A stretch of 43,160 nucleotides of DNA, taken from NCBI RefSeq assembly GCF_030682935.1, contig NZ_JAUXNA010000184.1, forward strand, positions 1 through 43,160, read 5' to 3'. Below the pieces are notes generated by a model. That model ran no database searches. It was given only the letters and a program-made list of their open reading frames with translations, and was not told the DNA's origin. The stretch is from Polaromonas sp. (GTDB taxonomy: Bacteria; Pseudomonadota; Gammaproteobacteria; Burkholderiales; Burkholderiaceae_C). This document shows positions 33,300 through 43,160 of this stretch, one piece after another; the stretch's first letter is position 1, and the number at the start of each line of letters is the position of its first letter. Position numbers and translations under genes: made by a program.

Positions 33300-34757
33300 C
33301 TAAGTCTGGTATAGCGCCAGATAATGCGCAGCGCTTTCGTTCCAATCAAATGTCTGCCGCATCCCCGTCTGTTGCAAGCACCGCCACCGGGCGGGCTGGC
33401 GCATGAGTTCCAGTGCGCGGCGAATGGCGGTGAGAAACGCGGCGACATCGGGCGTATCGAACACGAAACCGGTCGCGCTGCCATCGGCGAGCGTCGTCTC
33501 GTTCGCATCGACTACGGTGTCGGCGAGTCCGCCGGTTTTGTAAACCACGGGCGGCGTGCCGTAGCGCAGGCTGTACATCTGGTTCAGCCCGCACGGCTCA
33601 AAGCGCGACGGCATCAGGAACAGGTCAGCGCCGGCCTCGATCTGGTGCGCCAGCGCCTCGTCGTAGCCGATCTTGACGAACACGCGATCCGGATGCTTTT
33701 TGGCCAGCCGGGTCAGCTTCTGTTCGTACGCCACCTGGCCGCTGCCCAGCAGCACGAAACGCGCGTCGGTCTCGACGAGCAGGATCGTCATCGCGGCAAG
33801 CACCCAGTCCACCCCCTTTTGTTCGACCAGCCGTCCTACCAGCCCCAGCACCGGCGCGGTCAGCTGGCTATCGCTGGTTGTGCCCAGAAAACGCTCCAGC
33901 AGCGCCCGCTTGTTGTGCTTTTTTCCAGGATTGATTCGGCTTGCAGAATAATGCGCAGGCAAGTGCGTATCCGTAGCCGGATTCCACACACGGGTATCGA
34001 TGCCATTCAAAATGCCCTGCAGCTTGGACTGGCGCGATTGCAGCAAACCCTCGAGGCCGTGGCCAAACTCCGGGGTGCAGATTTCCCGGGCGTAAGTCGG
34101 GCTGACGGTCGTCACCGCATCGGCATAAACGATGCCGGCTTTCAACATGGAAAAGCCGCCATGAAACTCCACACCTTCGGACGTCCACCAATGGCTGGGC
34201 AGTTGCAGCCGGACAAAATCGCCATGTGAAAAATAGCCGCCGTAGGCCAGGTTGTGAATGGTGAATACCGTTTTCGGGCGATTGCTTTGCTCGTGTAAAA
34301 ATGCCGCAGTCAGCCCGGTTTGCCAGTCATGCAGATGCACTACTTCGGGCTGCCAGCCAAGGTTCAGTGCATCCTGCCCCAGCAATGCCGCCACCCGCGA
34401 AAATACGGTAAAGCGTTCAGCGTTGTCCAGCCAGTCCTGCCCGGGCGCGCATACATACGGATTGCCGACGCGATCAAACAAGGGCGGGCAATCCACCACC
34501 CATAGCGGAAACGCAAAATCGGGATGCCGCGTTTCCAGAATGCGCGCGCTATGGATGCCCTCCGCGCCGCGCACATCCAGCCAGCCGAGAATGCGCACCT
34601 GATCAAGTTGATGCAGCAGCGCACGATAACCCGGCAGCACCAGGCGAATATCCAGCCCCCGCCCGTGCAAGGCATGCGGAAGGCTGTGTACCACATCGCC
34701 CAGGCCGCCTGTTTTAATCAGAGGGTAGGCTTCACTCGCCACAAATAAAACTTTCAT
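33300..34757 (-). CDS. glgA: Glycogen synthase
   Basis: [62 protein letters not shown]. Confidence 0.97.
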   Translation of the reverse strand: MKVLFVASEAYPLIKTGGLGDVVHSLPHALHGRGLDIRLVLPGYRALLHQLDQVRILGWLDVRGAEGIHSARILETRHPDFAFPLWVVDCPPLFDRVGNPYVCAPGQDWLDNAERFTVFSRVAALLGQDALNLGWQPEVVHLHDWQTGLTAAFLHEQSNRPKTVFTIHNLAYGGYFSHGDFVRLQLPSHWWTSEGVEFHGGFSMLKAGIVYADAVTTVSPTYAREICTPEFGHGLEGLLQSRQSKLQGILNGIDTRVWNPATDTHLPAHYSASRINPGKKHNKRALLERFLGTTSDSQLTAPVLGLVGRLVEQKGVDWVLAAMTILLVETDARFVLLGSGQVAYEQKLTRLAKKHPDRVFVKIGYDEALAHQIEAGADLFLMPSRFEPCGLNQMYSLRYGTPPVVYKTGGLADTVVDANETTLADGSATGFVFDTPDVAAFLTAIRRALELMRQPARWRCLQQTGMRQTFDWNESAAHYLALYQT

Positions 34758-34789
34758 CGCTTCGTGCTTCGTTGTTGATTTTTTGCTTA

Positions 34790-37030
34790 TCAGGGCGACA
34801 CTTTGAAAAATACCGCCGCTAGCGGCGGCAGCGTCACTTCAAACGAATGTTCGAATCCCATCCACGGAATCGCCTGGGGCAGAACTGCACCGCTATTACC
34901 GATATTGCTGCCGCCATAAAACTCGGAATCGGTATTCAGCACCTCGTGCCACAAATGTCCGGAAGGCACGCCGACGCGATAGCCGAACCGTGTCACCGGG
35001 GTGAAATTCAGCAGTACGATCATTTGCGCAGCGGGCGACTTGCCTTGCCGCACAAAGCTCAGCACCGACTGATCGGCGTCGTGACAATCGATCCAGCGAA
35101 AGCCGCGCGGATCGAAATCAAAATCGTGCAATGCGGGCTCGGTTCGATACAAGCGGTTGAGGTCCCCCAATAGCCGCCGCAGGCTGTCGTGTGCAGGGAA
35201 TTCCAGCAGCGCCCAGTCGAGTTCGCCCTTTTCAGACCATTCGTTCCACTGCCCGAATTCGCTGCCCATGAACATCAGCTTCTTGCCGGGGTGACCATAT
35301 TGCCAGGCGTAGAACAGCCGCAGGTTGGCGAAGCGCTGCCACACGTCGCCCGGCATTTTATCGAGCAGGCTTTTTTTCATGTGCACCACTTCGTCGTGCG
35401 ACAACGGCAGCACGAAGTTTTCGCTCCACGCGTACATCTGGCTGAAGGTCAACTGGTTGTGTTGATATTTTCGATACACCGCGTCTTGTTCGAAATACGC
35501 CAGGCTGTCGTTCATCCAGCCCATATTCCACTTCATCGAAAAACCCAAGCCCCCCAACTCCACCGCGCGCGACACCGCGGGCCAGGCCGTGGACTCTTCG
35601 GCAAAGGTCAGCACGCCAGGGTGGCGACCGTGTACCTCAACATTCAGCTCGCGCAGGAAAGCAATCGCTTCAATGTTTTCGCGCCCGCCGTATTGATTTG
35701 GCAGCCACTCGCCCTCGCGCCGCGAATAATCCAGATACAGCATCGACGCCACCGCATCGACCCGCAGGCCATCGATGTGAAACTCTTCCAGCCAGTACAG
35801 CGCGTTGGCAATCAGAAAGTTTTTAACCTCGTTGCGGCCATAGTTGAAAATCAGCGTGCCCCAATCCTGATGCTCGCCGCGACGCGGGTCGTCGTGTTCG
35901 TATAGCGCCTCGCCGGTAAACCGCGCCAGCGCAAAATCGTCTTTGGGGAAATGCGCCGGCACCCAGTCGAGAATCACGCCGAGCTGGTGCTGGTGACAGG
36001 AATCGACAAAACGGCGGAACGCTTCCGGCGAGCCGTAGCGCGCGGTCGGCGCGTAATAGCCCGACACCTGATAGCCCCACGACGCGTCCAGCGGATGCTC
36101 GGTAATCGGCAGCAACTCGATATGGGTGTAGCCAAGTTCCAGCACATAGGGAATCAGCTTGGCGGCCAGTTCGTCCCAGGAATAAAAGCTGCCATCGGCG
36201 TGACGCCGCCACGACCCGGCGTGCAATTCGTAAATGCTGATCGGTTGGTGCTGCCAGTCGAATCCGGCGCGGGCCGTCATCCAGTCGCCGTCCTGCCACA
36301 CCCGGCCAAGCTCGGCGGGAATCGCGCTGGTGGTCTCGGGGCGCGGAAACATCTGGCGCGCGTAAGGATCGGTCTTTTTGACCAGTTGACCCTGCGCGCT
36401 GAGGATTTCGTATTTGTACGCTTCGCCTGCCGCAAGGCCGGGGATGAATAGCTCCCAGATGCCCCCGTCGCCGCGACAGCGCATCGGGTGGCGGCGGCCG
36501 TCCCAGACGTTGAAATCACCAATCACGCTGACCCGCTGCACCGCCGGCGCCCATACTGCAAACAGGCAGCCTGCGATGCCGTCTATGATTTTAAGCCGCG
36601 CCCCCAATACCTGCCAGGCCTGCATATGGCGGCCTTCACCCAGCAGATAAATATCCAGTTCGCCCAATTGCGGCTCAAAGCTGTAGGGGCTGAGCGTGCT
36701 GTGCCACGCGCCCACCTGCTTGTCCTGCCAGCGCAACAGCGGGTGTGGATCATGCGCCACGCCCGTGCCCAGCTTGAGTTCGAAGCAATCGGTGCCGACG
36801 ACGCGACTCATGCGCAGGCCTTCGGCTTCCACCGCTTCGGCCATAGGCAAGAACGCGCGCAGGATGCTTGACCCATCCGTTTCAACATGCCAGCCCAGCA
36901 CTTCGAACGGATCGTGGTGCGTGCCAGTCTGGACGCGCATGATGGGCGCACTGATGGCAGGCAAACGACTGACCGGCTTTTTGGCGGGGGTGGATTCGGG
37001 TACATTCATGACGGATTTCTTGTCTCGCAT
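34790..37030 (-). CDS. glgB: 1,4-alpha-glucan branching enzyme
   Basis: [81 protein letters not shown]; alternative start 37009. Confidence 0.97.
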   Translation of the reverse strand: MRDKKSVMNVPESTPAKKPVSRLPAISAPIMRVQTGTHHDPFEVLGWHVETDGSSILRAFLPMAEAVEAEGLRMSRVVGTDCFELKLGTGVAHDPHPLLRWQDKQVGAWHSTLSPYSFEPQLGELDIYLLGEGRHMQAWQVLGARLKIIDGIAGCLFAVWAPAVQRVSVIGDFNVWDGRRHPMRCRGDGGIWELFIPGLAAGEAYKYEILSAQGQLVKKTDPYARQMFPRPETTSAIPAELGRVWQDGDWMTARAGFDWQHQPISIYELHAGSWRRHADGSFYSWDELAAKLIPYVLELGYTHIELLPITEHPLDASWGYQVSGYYAPTARYGSPEAFRRFVDSCHQHQLGVILDWVPAHFPKDDFALARFTGEALYEHDDPRRGEHQDWGTLIFNYGRNEVKNFLIANALYWLEEFHIDGLRVDAVASMLYLDYSRREGEWLPNQYGGRENIEAIAFLRELNVEVHGRHPGVLTFAEESTAWPAVSRAVELGGLGFSMKWNMGWMNDSLAYFEQDAVYRKYQHNQLTFSQMYAWSENFVLPLSHDEVVHMKKSLLDKMPGDVWQRFANLRLFYAWQYGHPGKKLMFMGSEFGQWNEWSEKGELDWALLEFPAHDSLRRLLGDLNRLYRTEPALHDFDFDPRGFRWIDCHDADQSVLSFVRQGKSPAAQMIVLLNFTPVTRFGYRVGVPSGHLWHEVLNTDSEFYGGSNIGNSGAVLPQAIPWMGFEHSFEVTLPPLAAVFFKVSP

Positions 37031-38376
37031 CGAGCGGTTTTCTCTAATTGTTCATGCAAACAGGATGCCAGTTCAGGCACCAGCATGTCCCATTGAAAAC
37101 GCCAGCGCCAGTTGCCCTCAGACGTCCCCGGTGTATTCATCCGGGCTTCGCTACCCAGACGCAGCACATCCTGCATCGGCAAGATCGCCAGCGTTGCGCG
37201 GCTCGCCAGAACGCTTGCCTGCATGGCGTCGAGCACCTGGTCGGCGTCAGCCGCGTTCAATTGCTGCTGAATCGGGTGCTGCACCTCCTCCGGCAGGCTG
37301 GCAAACCAGCCCAGCGTCGTGTCGTTGTCGTGGGTGCCGGTGTAATACACGATATCCTCACCGACGTTTTCAGGTTTGTGCGGATTGTCGGCATGCCCGT
37401 CAAACGCAAATTGCAGCACCGCCATGCCGGGCAAATGAAAATCGCGGCGCAGCGCCGTCACATCCGGGGTAATTACCCCGAGGTCTTCTGCGACCAGGGG
37501 GATTTCACCCATTTCGTCTTTGAGTTTTTTCAGTAACTCGGCACCCGGCACGGGCTGCCAACTGCCGTTGACCGCCGTGTCGTCTGCTGCCGGGATAGTC
37601 CATGCTGCGGCGAGGCCGCGGAAATGATCGATGCGCACCAGATCAAACCATTTAAAATGGTAGCGCAGTCGATCAAGCCACCAGCTAAAGCCCTCGTCCC
37701 GCATCACCGCCCAGTTGTAGTGCGGGTTGCCCCAGCGCTGCCCGGCTGCTGAAAAATAATCCGGCGGCACGCCCGCCACCACGGTCGGCCTGCCCGCGTC
37801 ATCCAGCAAAAAACGCTGAGGATGCGCCCATACATCGGCGCTGTCGTGCGCAACAAAAATCGGCATGTCGCCAAACAAGGCGATGCCGCGCGCATGCGCC
37901 GCCTGCCGTATACCCTGCCAGTGCGAATAGGCGTGATATTGCTCGGTCATCACTGCGACCAGCGCTTCTTCATGAAGCCGGTCAAATGCCGACAGTGCCT
38001 GCGGCTCGCGCTGACGTAAAGACTCAGGCCAATCGACCCAGCACGCGCCATTTTGCAAGCGCTTGATCACCATGAAACGCGCGTAATCATCCAGCCAGCG
38101 TTGCTGCGCGCGACGCCAGCGGGGAAAGCTGCGCATATCGGCACGCGTCTTGGGAAACAGCGCCGGGTTGACCGCAAACGCCGACGCGCACTGATAGGGC
38201 GACAAGCCGGTGATGGGCACACCCAGCGGCAGCATCTGCCACAGCGTGCAGCCGCTCGCCTGCAAAAAATCCAGCCATGGCAGCGCGTCCGTCAGCGTGC
38301 CAGACGGCAGCGAAGTCGGGTGCAGCAAAATGCCCGCACGGCGCTGACCGGAGTTGAACAGGCTCATCAGCCGCAC
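37006..38376 (-). CDS. malQ: 4-alpha-glucanotransferase
   Basis: RRAGILLHPTSLPSG, VRIDHFRGLAAAWTIPA, LVAEDLGVITPDV, YYTGTHDNDTTLGW motifs. Confidence 0.95.
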   Translation of the reverse strand: MRLMSLFNSGQRRAGILLHPTSLPSGTLTDALPWLDFLQASGCTLWQMLPLGVPITGLSPYQCASAFAVNPALFPKTRADMRSFPRWRRAQQRWLDDYARFMVIKRLQNGACWVDWPESLRQREPQALSAFDRLHEEALVAVMTEQYHAYSHWQGIRQAAHARGIALFGDMPIFVAHDSADVWAHPQRFLLDDAGRPTVVAGVPPDYFSAAGQRWGNPHYNWAVMRDEGFSWWLDRLRYHFKWFDLVRIDHFRGLAAAWTIPAADDTAVNGSWQPVPGAELLKKLKDEMGEIPLVAEDLGVITPDVTALRRDFHLPGMAVLQFAFDGHADNPHKPENVGEDIVYYTGTHDNDTTLGWFASLPEEVQHPIQQQLNAADADQVLDAMQASVLASRATLAILPMQDVLRLGSEARMNTPGTSEGNWRWRFQWDMLVPELASCLHEQLEKTARCETRNPS

Positions 38377-38416
38377 GCCCTATTGACCCGACCAATAAAC
38401 GCGGAGCGTTGCGCGC

Positions 38417-40177
38417 TCATCCGACGTTCCTGCGCATGGTGCCGGCATTCGCGGCCCGGCCACCCCCGTGCGACAGCTCGACCTCGAGTTGCGGCGGCGG
38501 CACAACACCGATCAAGCGATACAGCATACGTAACTGGGTGCGAAACAGTTGCTCAAAGTCGCTGACGCTGCCGGACGGGTTGTAGTCGCCAAACCACCAG
38601 AACCAGTCCGAGCCTTCGCACACCCCAAGCTGCCGCGTGGCCAGCGCGAGTTGCTCGGAATTCAGGCTGCCTGCCGCGACCACACGGTCATAGGCCCGCT
38701 TGGCCGCGACCAGGTAATCCCAGCCGCGATTCTTGTCGTCGGAACCGATCCAGGTGGAAAAACTGCCGTACACCCAACTGCCTGCCGACAGATGTTTCAG
38801 GGGAATGGCGGGCGCATTCTTGGCTTGTTCGGCAAAGGTCGTCATGCGCAAGGCGGTGTGCTTTGACAATGCGCAATACAGCGCGTCGAGAAAGAAATGG
38901 CCGTTGTCCGGGTAATACTCCCAGGCGTTTTCGCCATCCAGAATGACCGAGACGACTTTCTTGTCCGCCTTGTCGCCCCACAGCGCGGCAATGTTTTCCA
39001 GATGCTGAATGAAATCGCCCACGGCATCGTCAGAATGCCAGTCACTGTATTTGAAACCGATCAGGTCGGACAGACCATCGTCGCGGAAAAACAATCGGGT
39101 CTGAGTGCCGTCGACCTGTGCTGGAGAAAACAGACTGTGCTTGCTGGCGAGCTCCGCATCGGTGCTGCCGGATTGCGCAAAACTATGGCGCCATACGCCT
39201 TCGCCCGACGCGGTCCAGCGGATTTCGAATTCATCGAGTTGCGTCAGCGCATCGCGGCTGACGCCGCCTTCGGACAGCCATACGCCTTGCGGCTTGCGGC
39301 CAAAATAGTGTTCGAATACGGCGATCCCTTCCTGCAAATGCCAGCGCGAACGCTCCGCGCCCCCGGGATAACCGTCAGCCGTCGGCGCGGGCGCGTCCGG
39401 CTGCGCATCGCGCATATTCCTGAAATCGTTGAGCAAAGGCACGATGGGATGGCCATAAGGCGTCACCGACAATTCGATCTGTCCACGATCAGCCAGCACA
39501 CGGTAACGAGGAATCAGTCCTGCCAGACACCCCTGCATCAGGCTTAGCAGTTCGCGCCGATCCACTGCCGAATAATCCTGTTCCTGTGTCAGCAGTCGCT
39601 GCGCCAACGGCGTTTGTTTCAAGGAATGGCCAAGCCAGGCGAGGTGATACCAGGTGAGCAAATCCAGAAAATACTGCTCGCTCAGATAGCTCAGGTGCCA
39701 TTGCATGCCATGGATGCCGATGCCCGCCTCATCGGTCGCGCCTATCATGCGCAACAAGCGATGAAAAGCAGGATGCGGGTGGATCATGCGCGGCGCGTGG
39801 CAACGCTGGCAGGCCTGGATCAGCGCCAGCCGCGCGGCGGCATCCGTTGGAATCGGCTCGATACCGGCCAGAAAATTCAACATGTGATCCTGAGTTGGCA
39901 CCCCGGTTTTGAGCATGGCGTCGAGCTGCTGAGCGTAATCATCGAGTTGCTCCAGCAGCACCGGCGCAAAATTCACGACTGCGCGCATTGCCGGGCAGCG
40001 TTCCAGATGCGCGGCCATGTCGCTGTAATCCTTGATGCCGTGCAAGTAAACCCACGGCAGGTGATAGGCGCCCGCGAGCCCTTCACGGTAATACGGCTGG
40101 TGCATGTGCCAGCACAACACGACATTGAGCTTTTTGACTCTGGGTTGATCGGCGTGATGTGATTCAGTTGTAGTCAT
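38417..40177 (-). CDS. Glycoside hydrolase family 57 (amylase/amylopullulanase-type)
   Basis: VVLCWHMHQPYYRE, GVWLSEGGVSRDAL, VSVILDGENAWEYYPDNGHFFLDALY motifs. Confidence 0.93.
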   Translation of the reverse strand: MTTTESHHADQPRVKKLNVVLCWHMHQPYYREGLAGAYHLPWVYLHGIKDYSDMAAHLERCPAMRAVVNFAPVLLEQLDDYAQQLDAMLKTGVPTQDHMLNFLAGIEPIPTDAAARLALIQACQRCHAPRMIHPHPAFHRLLRMIGATDEAGIGIHGMQWHLSYLSEQYFLDLLTWYHLAWLGHSLKQTPLAQRLLTQEQDYSAVDRRELLSLMQGCLAGLIPRYRVLADRGQIELSVTPYGHPIVPLLNDFRNMRDAQPDAPAPTADGYPGGAERSRWHLQEGIAVFEHYFGRKPQGVWLSEGGVSRDALTQLDEFEIRWTASGEGVWRHSFAQSGSTDAELASKHSLFSPAQVDGTQTRLFFRDDGLSDLIGFKYSDWHSDDAVGDFIQHLENIAALWGDKADKKVVSVILDGENAWEYYPDNGHFFLDALYCALSKHTALRMTTFAEQAKNAPAIPLKHLSAGSWVYGSFSTWIGSDDKNRGWDYLVAAKRAYDRVVAAGSLNSEQLALATRQLGVCEGSDWFWWFGDYNPSGSVSDFEQLFRTQLRMLYRLIGVVPPPQLEVELSHGGGRAANAGTMRRNVG

Positions 40178-41486
40178 GGCTGCTATGCAATCTCGGATAC
40201 AAAATCTGCCCGAGCATGGCCATGGTCACCAATACAATGCCCTCCTGGGTCACATGGAAACGCTTAGCGTCCTCGACCAGGTCTTCGCCGATGACGGTGC
40301 CATCCGGGATTACACAGCTCTTGTCGATAATGGCCCGAGTGATCCGGCAGTTGCGGCCAATATTCACCTTGGGCAAGATTACGCTGTCCTTGATCAGGCT
40401 GCAGCTTTCCACCGTGGTGGCGAAAAACAGCACCGAGCGTTTGACCCGCGCGCCCGACAGGATGCAGCCACCCGCAATCAGCGAATCGATCGCCTCGCCG
40501 CGGCGGTCGTCATCGTCAAAAATGAACTTGGCTGGCGGATATTGCGGCTGGTAGGTCCAGATGGGCCAGTCGTGGTTATACAGATTGAGTTCTGGATCAA
40601 TCGCACACAGTTCCATATTGGTTTGCCAGTAGGAATACACCGTGCCGACATCGCGCCAGTAACCCGGCTCGCCTTTATCGGTGCGGAAAGGAAACGCCAT
40701 CGCGCGCGCGTCGGCAATGTTCTCGGGAATAATGTCTTTGCCAAAATCGTGCGAGGACTGCATTTTGCCTGCATCGTCCACCAGGGCTTTGTACAGAAAA
40801 TCCTTGGAAAAAATGTAAATGCCCATCGACACCAGCGCCATGCCGGGCTTGCCGGGAACCGGCTCCGGGTTGGCGGGTTTTTCGGTAAAGCGGGTAATGC
40901 GCATATCTGCATCCACCGACATCACCCCGAAGGCACTGGCTTCCGCCAGCGGCACTTCGACACTGCCTACAGTAAACTCCGCGCCGGTTTGCACGTGATA
41001 CAACAGCATTTCGGAGTAATCCATGGTGTAAACATGGTCGCCGCCGAGCACGATGACGTATTCCGGATGGTGGCGCTGGACGATATCGATATTTTGGTAC
41101 AGCGCGTCCGCCGTGCCCTGGTACCATTCTTTTTTGTGGGTGCGCTGCTGCGCCGGCAGGATTTCCACAAACTCCCCGATTTCTGTGCGCATGAAACTCC
41201 AGGCGCGCTGCAGATGGCGGATCAGCGAATGGGATTTATATTGGGTTAACACGCCGATGCGGCGGATCCCGGAATTGACGCAGTTGGACAAGGCAAAATC
41301 GATAATCCGGTACTTGCCGCCGATCGGTACTGCGGGCTTGGCGCGCCAGGCCGTCAAGTCCTTGAGTCGCGAACCCTGTCCGCCGGCCAGAACCAGCGCC
41401 ACCGTTTTTCGCGTCAATTCGGTCACCATCTTGGGTTCGGTGTAGTGACGATAAAGCTTGGTCTGCTGGTCTTTCGAAATCGTCAT
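40164..41486 (-). CDS. glgC: Glucose-1-phosphate adenylyltransferase
   Basis: ALVLAGGQGSRLKDLTAWRAKPAVPIGGKYRIIDFALSNCVNSG, VLGGDHVYTMDYSEML motifs; overlaps the GH57 start. Confidence 0.97.
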   Translation of the reverse strand: MTISKDQQTKLYRHYTEPKMVTELTRKTVALVLAGGQGSRLKDLTAWRAKPAVPIGGKYRIIDFALSNCVNSGIRRIGVLTQYKSHSLIRHLQRAWSFMRTEIGEFVEILPAQQRTHKKEWYQGTADALYQNIDIVQRHHPEYVIVLGGDHVYTMDYSEMLLYHVQTGAEFTVGSVEVPLAEASAFGVMSVDADMRITRFTEKPANPEPVPGKPGMALVSMGIYIFSKDFLYKALVDDAGKMQSSHDFGKDIIPENIADARAMAFPFRTDKGEPGYWRDVGTVYSYWQTNMELCAIDPELNLYNHDWPIWTYQPQYPPAKFIFDDDDRRGEAIDSLIAGGCILSGARVKRSVLFFATTVESCSLIKDSVILPKVNIGRNCRITRAIIDKSCVIPDGTVIGEDLVEDAKRFHVTQEGIVLVTMAMLGQILYPRLHSSHDYN

Positions 41487-41533
41487 ATTCCGCTCCTGGC
41501 TGAATTCCGATGGCGTGCGGCAGATTGAAATGA

Positions 41534-41834
41534 CAACCCGGCCCCCGGTGCGTCACAGGCGCACTGAACGAGCGGGAGGGATTCGCCCCAACCCACCTCG
41601 AGGCAGGCGTAGGCGGTCTCGGTCATTGCATGCTGCTGCATGTCGAATCTCCTGTAATTGAAAGGGGAAAGGGGAGGTGCAGCGACCATGTCACGAGCGC
41701 ATCAATGCACCCGTTCAACATAGCTGCTGGCGCGACTGGGTTATTGCGCCATGTCAACTCGTAGACGATTGGCGGGGCGTTGGCGCGGAGTGCGGGCTCA
41801 GCAGATGCGCGGCAGCGGCTCGCCGCTCAGCCAG
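41534..41834. repeat. Right copy of direct repeat flanking the glycogen cluster (deletion-scarred mosaic of 29388-30794)
   Basis: 41534-41582 matches 29388-29436 (46/49); 41583-41602 matches 29876-29895 (19/20); 41603-41620 matches 30453-30470 (18/18); 41621-41834 matches 30585-30794. Confidence 0.9.
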
Positions 41835-42859
41835 TCCACCACCCGGCGCCCGCCGAAGGCCGTGGCCATCTGCACGAAGCGATGCGGGTCGGCGTTGACC
41901 TGGCCGATGCGCGCTGCCGAATGCCCCAGCGGATGCGCGCGCATTGCCGCCAGTACCACCTCGGCTGACTCGGGGGCCACGACCGCCACCAGCTTGCCCT
42001 CGTTGGCGATGTACAGCGGGTCCAGCCCGAGCAGCTCGCAGACGGCGGCGACCTGGGGCCGCACCGGTATCGCGGCTTCCTGCAGCAGCATGCCCACCGC
42101 GGACTGGCGCGCGATCTCGTTGAGCGTGGTGGCCAGGCCGCCGCGTGTCGGGTCGCGCAGCACGCGCACCGCCCCCTCGGGTGCGGCCGCCAGCATGGCG
42201 GCCACCAGGGTGTGCAGCGCGGCGCTGTCGGAGCGGATGGTGGTGTCGAAATCAAGCGACTCGCGTTGCGACAGCACCGCCACGCCATGCTCGCCAATGC
42301 TGCCCGACAGCAGCAGCACATCGCCCGCTCGCGCCCTGGCGCCACCGATGACGCGCTCCGGCGGCAACGCGCCCAGCCCGGTGGTGCTGATGAACACGCC
42401 GTCGCCCTTGCCGCGCTCCACCACCTTGGTGTCGCCGGCGACGATGGCCACCCCCGCTTCGCGCGCCGCCGCCGCCATCGATTCGACAATGCGCTGGAGG
42501 TCCGCCAGCGGGAAGCCTTCTTCCAGAATGAAGCTGGCGCTCAGGTACAGCGGCATGGCGCCCATCATCGCCACGTCGTTGACCGTGCCATGCACCGCCA
42601 GGCAGCCGATGTCGCCGCCGGGGAAGAACAGCGGCGAGATCACATGCGCGTCGGTGGCCATGACCAGCCGGTGCCCGGGTGGCGGTGCCGGCAGCAGCGC
42701 ACCGTCGTTGCCCTGGCGCAGCGCTTCGTTGTCGAACGCGCGCAGGAACAACGTCTCGATCAGTTGCGCCGACACCCGGCCACCGGCGCCATGGTTCATG
42801 TCGACGCGGCCGTGCCGCCAGTCGAGCGGACGGAGGTAGTCTTTCTTCACACTGCTCAT
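41798..42859 (-). CDS. hypE: Hydrogenase expression/formation protein HypE
   Basis: MNHGAGGRVSAQLIETLFL, VHGTVNDVAMMGAMPLYLSASFILEEG, VAGDTKVVERGKGDGVFI, C-terminal PRIC tail; start set at 42859. Confidence 0.96.
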   Translation of the reverse strand: MSSVKKDYLRPLDWRHGRVDMNHGAGGRVSAQLIETLFLRAFDNEALRQGNDGALLPAPPPGHRLVMATDAHVISPLFFPGGDIGCLAVHGTVNDVAMMGAMPLYLSASFILEEGFPLADLQRIVESMAAAAREAGVAIVAGDTKVVERGKGDGVFISTTGLGALPPERVIGGARARAGDVLLLSGSIGEHGVAVLSQRESLDFDTTIRSDSAALHTLVAAMLAAAPEGAVRVLRDPTRGGLATTLNEIARQSAVGMLLQEAAIPVRPQVAAVCELLGLDPLYIANEGKLVAVVAPESAEVVLAAMRAHPLGHSAARIGQVNADPHRFVQMATAFGGRRVVDWLSGEPLPRIC

Positions 42860-43160
42860 GCCGTCACCACCGCTATGTCGCGAAAGCGTCCATAGGTGTA
42901 GTGCGCCGCGCACGCGCCCTCGCTCGAGACCATGCAGGACCCCATCGGGTGCTCGGGCGTGCAGACCGTGCCGAACAGCTTGCAGTCGGTCGGCCGCTTG
43001 ACGCCGCGCAGGATGGCGCCGCACTCGCATTGCTTGTGGTCGGGCACGCTGCGATACGTCAGATCGAAGCGCTGCTCGGCATCGAACGCCGAGAATTCGG
43101 AGCGAATCTTCAGGGCGCTGGACGGCACCTCACCGAGCCCGCGCCACTCAAAACTGTCGC
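42856..43160 (-). CDS. hypD: Hydrogenase expression/formation protein HypD, C-terminal part (continues past window end)
   Basis: FEWRGLGEVPSSALKIR ... CECGAILRGVKRPTDCKLFGTVCTPEHPMGSCMVSSEGACAAHYTYGRFRD; frame open to window end; ATGA overlap with hypE. Confidence 0.94.
   Translation of the reverse strand, partial: DSFEWRGLGEVPSSALKIRSEFSAFDAEQRFDLTYRSVPDHKQCECGAILRGVKRPTDCKLFGTVCTPEHPMGSCMVSSEGACAAHYTYGRFRDIAVVTA

Noticed and set aside
41483-41689. 68-aa ORF starting MQQHAMTETAYACLEVGWGE on minus strand as a new small gene
   Set aside because: Better explained as the deletion-scarred duplicate of the DUF2934 and DUF2459 genes at 29.9-30.6 kb.

Overview
Betaproteobacterial (Comamonadaceae/Burkholderiales-like, judged from gene content only) chromosomal window with two parts. 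(1) About 1-22.7 kb is ordinary backbone: AtuA-like proteins, a Bug-type tripartite tricarboxylate receptor, rpoD and dnaG, gamma-glutamyltransferase, an SDR dehydrogenase, an iron-type ABC binding protein with a probable Fur box, a patatin-like lipoprotein, a phasin, a histone-deacetylase-family protein, a thioesterase, a nitroreductase, a branched-chain amino-acid ABC transporter with fused LivH-LivM permease, an FKBP PPIase, nicotinate phosphoribosyltransferase, a CitMHS/NhaD-like transporter and a 2-hydroxyacid dehydrogenase. (2) About 22.7-43.2 kb is a mosaic accessory region. It starts with gene debris (a nitroreductase fragment), followed by a G+C-rich lipid-type block (a predicted ACP-FAAL-PlsC fusion, an acyl-CoA synthetase, a frameshifted ceramidase-like gene, DUF2459, DUF2934). 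A six-gene glycogen cluster (glgP, glgA, glgB, malQ, GH57, glgC) comes next, then hypE and hypD. The main structural observations are: (a) the glycogen cluster is bracketed by an imperfect direct duplication of host sequence that includes the last 11 codons of hypE; the right-hand copy looks like a deletion-scarred version of 29.4-30.8 kb. (b) An ~80-bp inverted repeat pair (28.06 and 30.17 kb) contains three tandem hairpins, one with a compensatory base-pair change, and each copy ends at a putative start codon. No tRNA, rRNA or CRISPR array was recognised. All family assignments come from reading the translations; no database searches were run.
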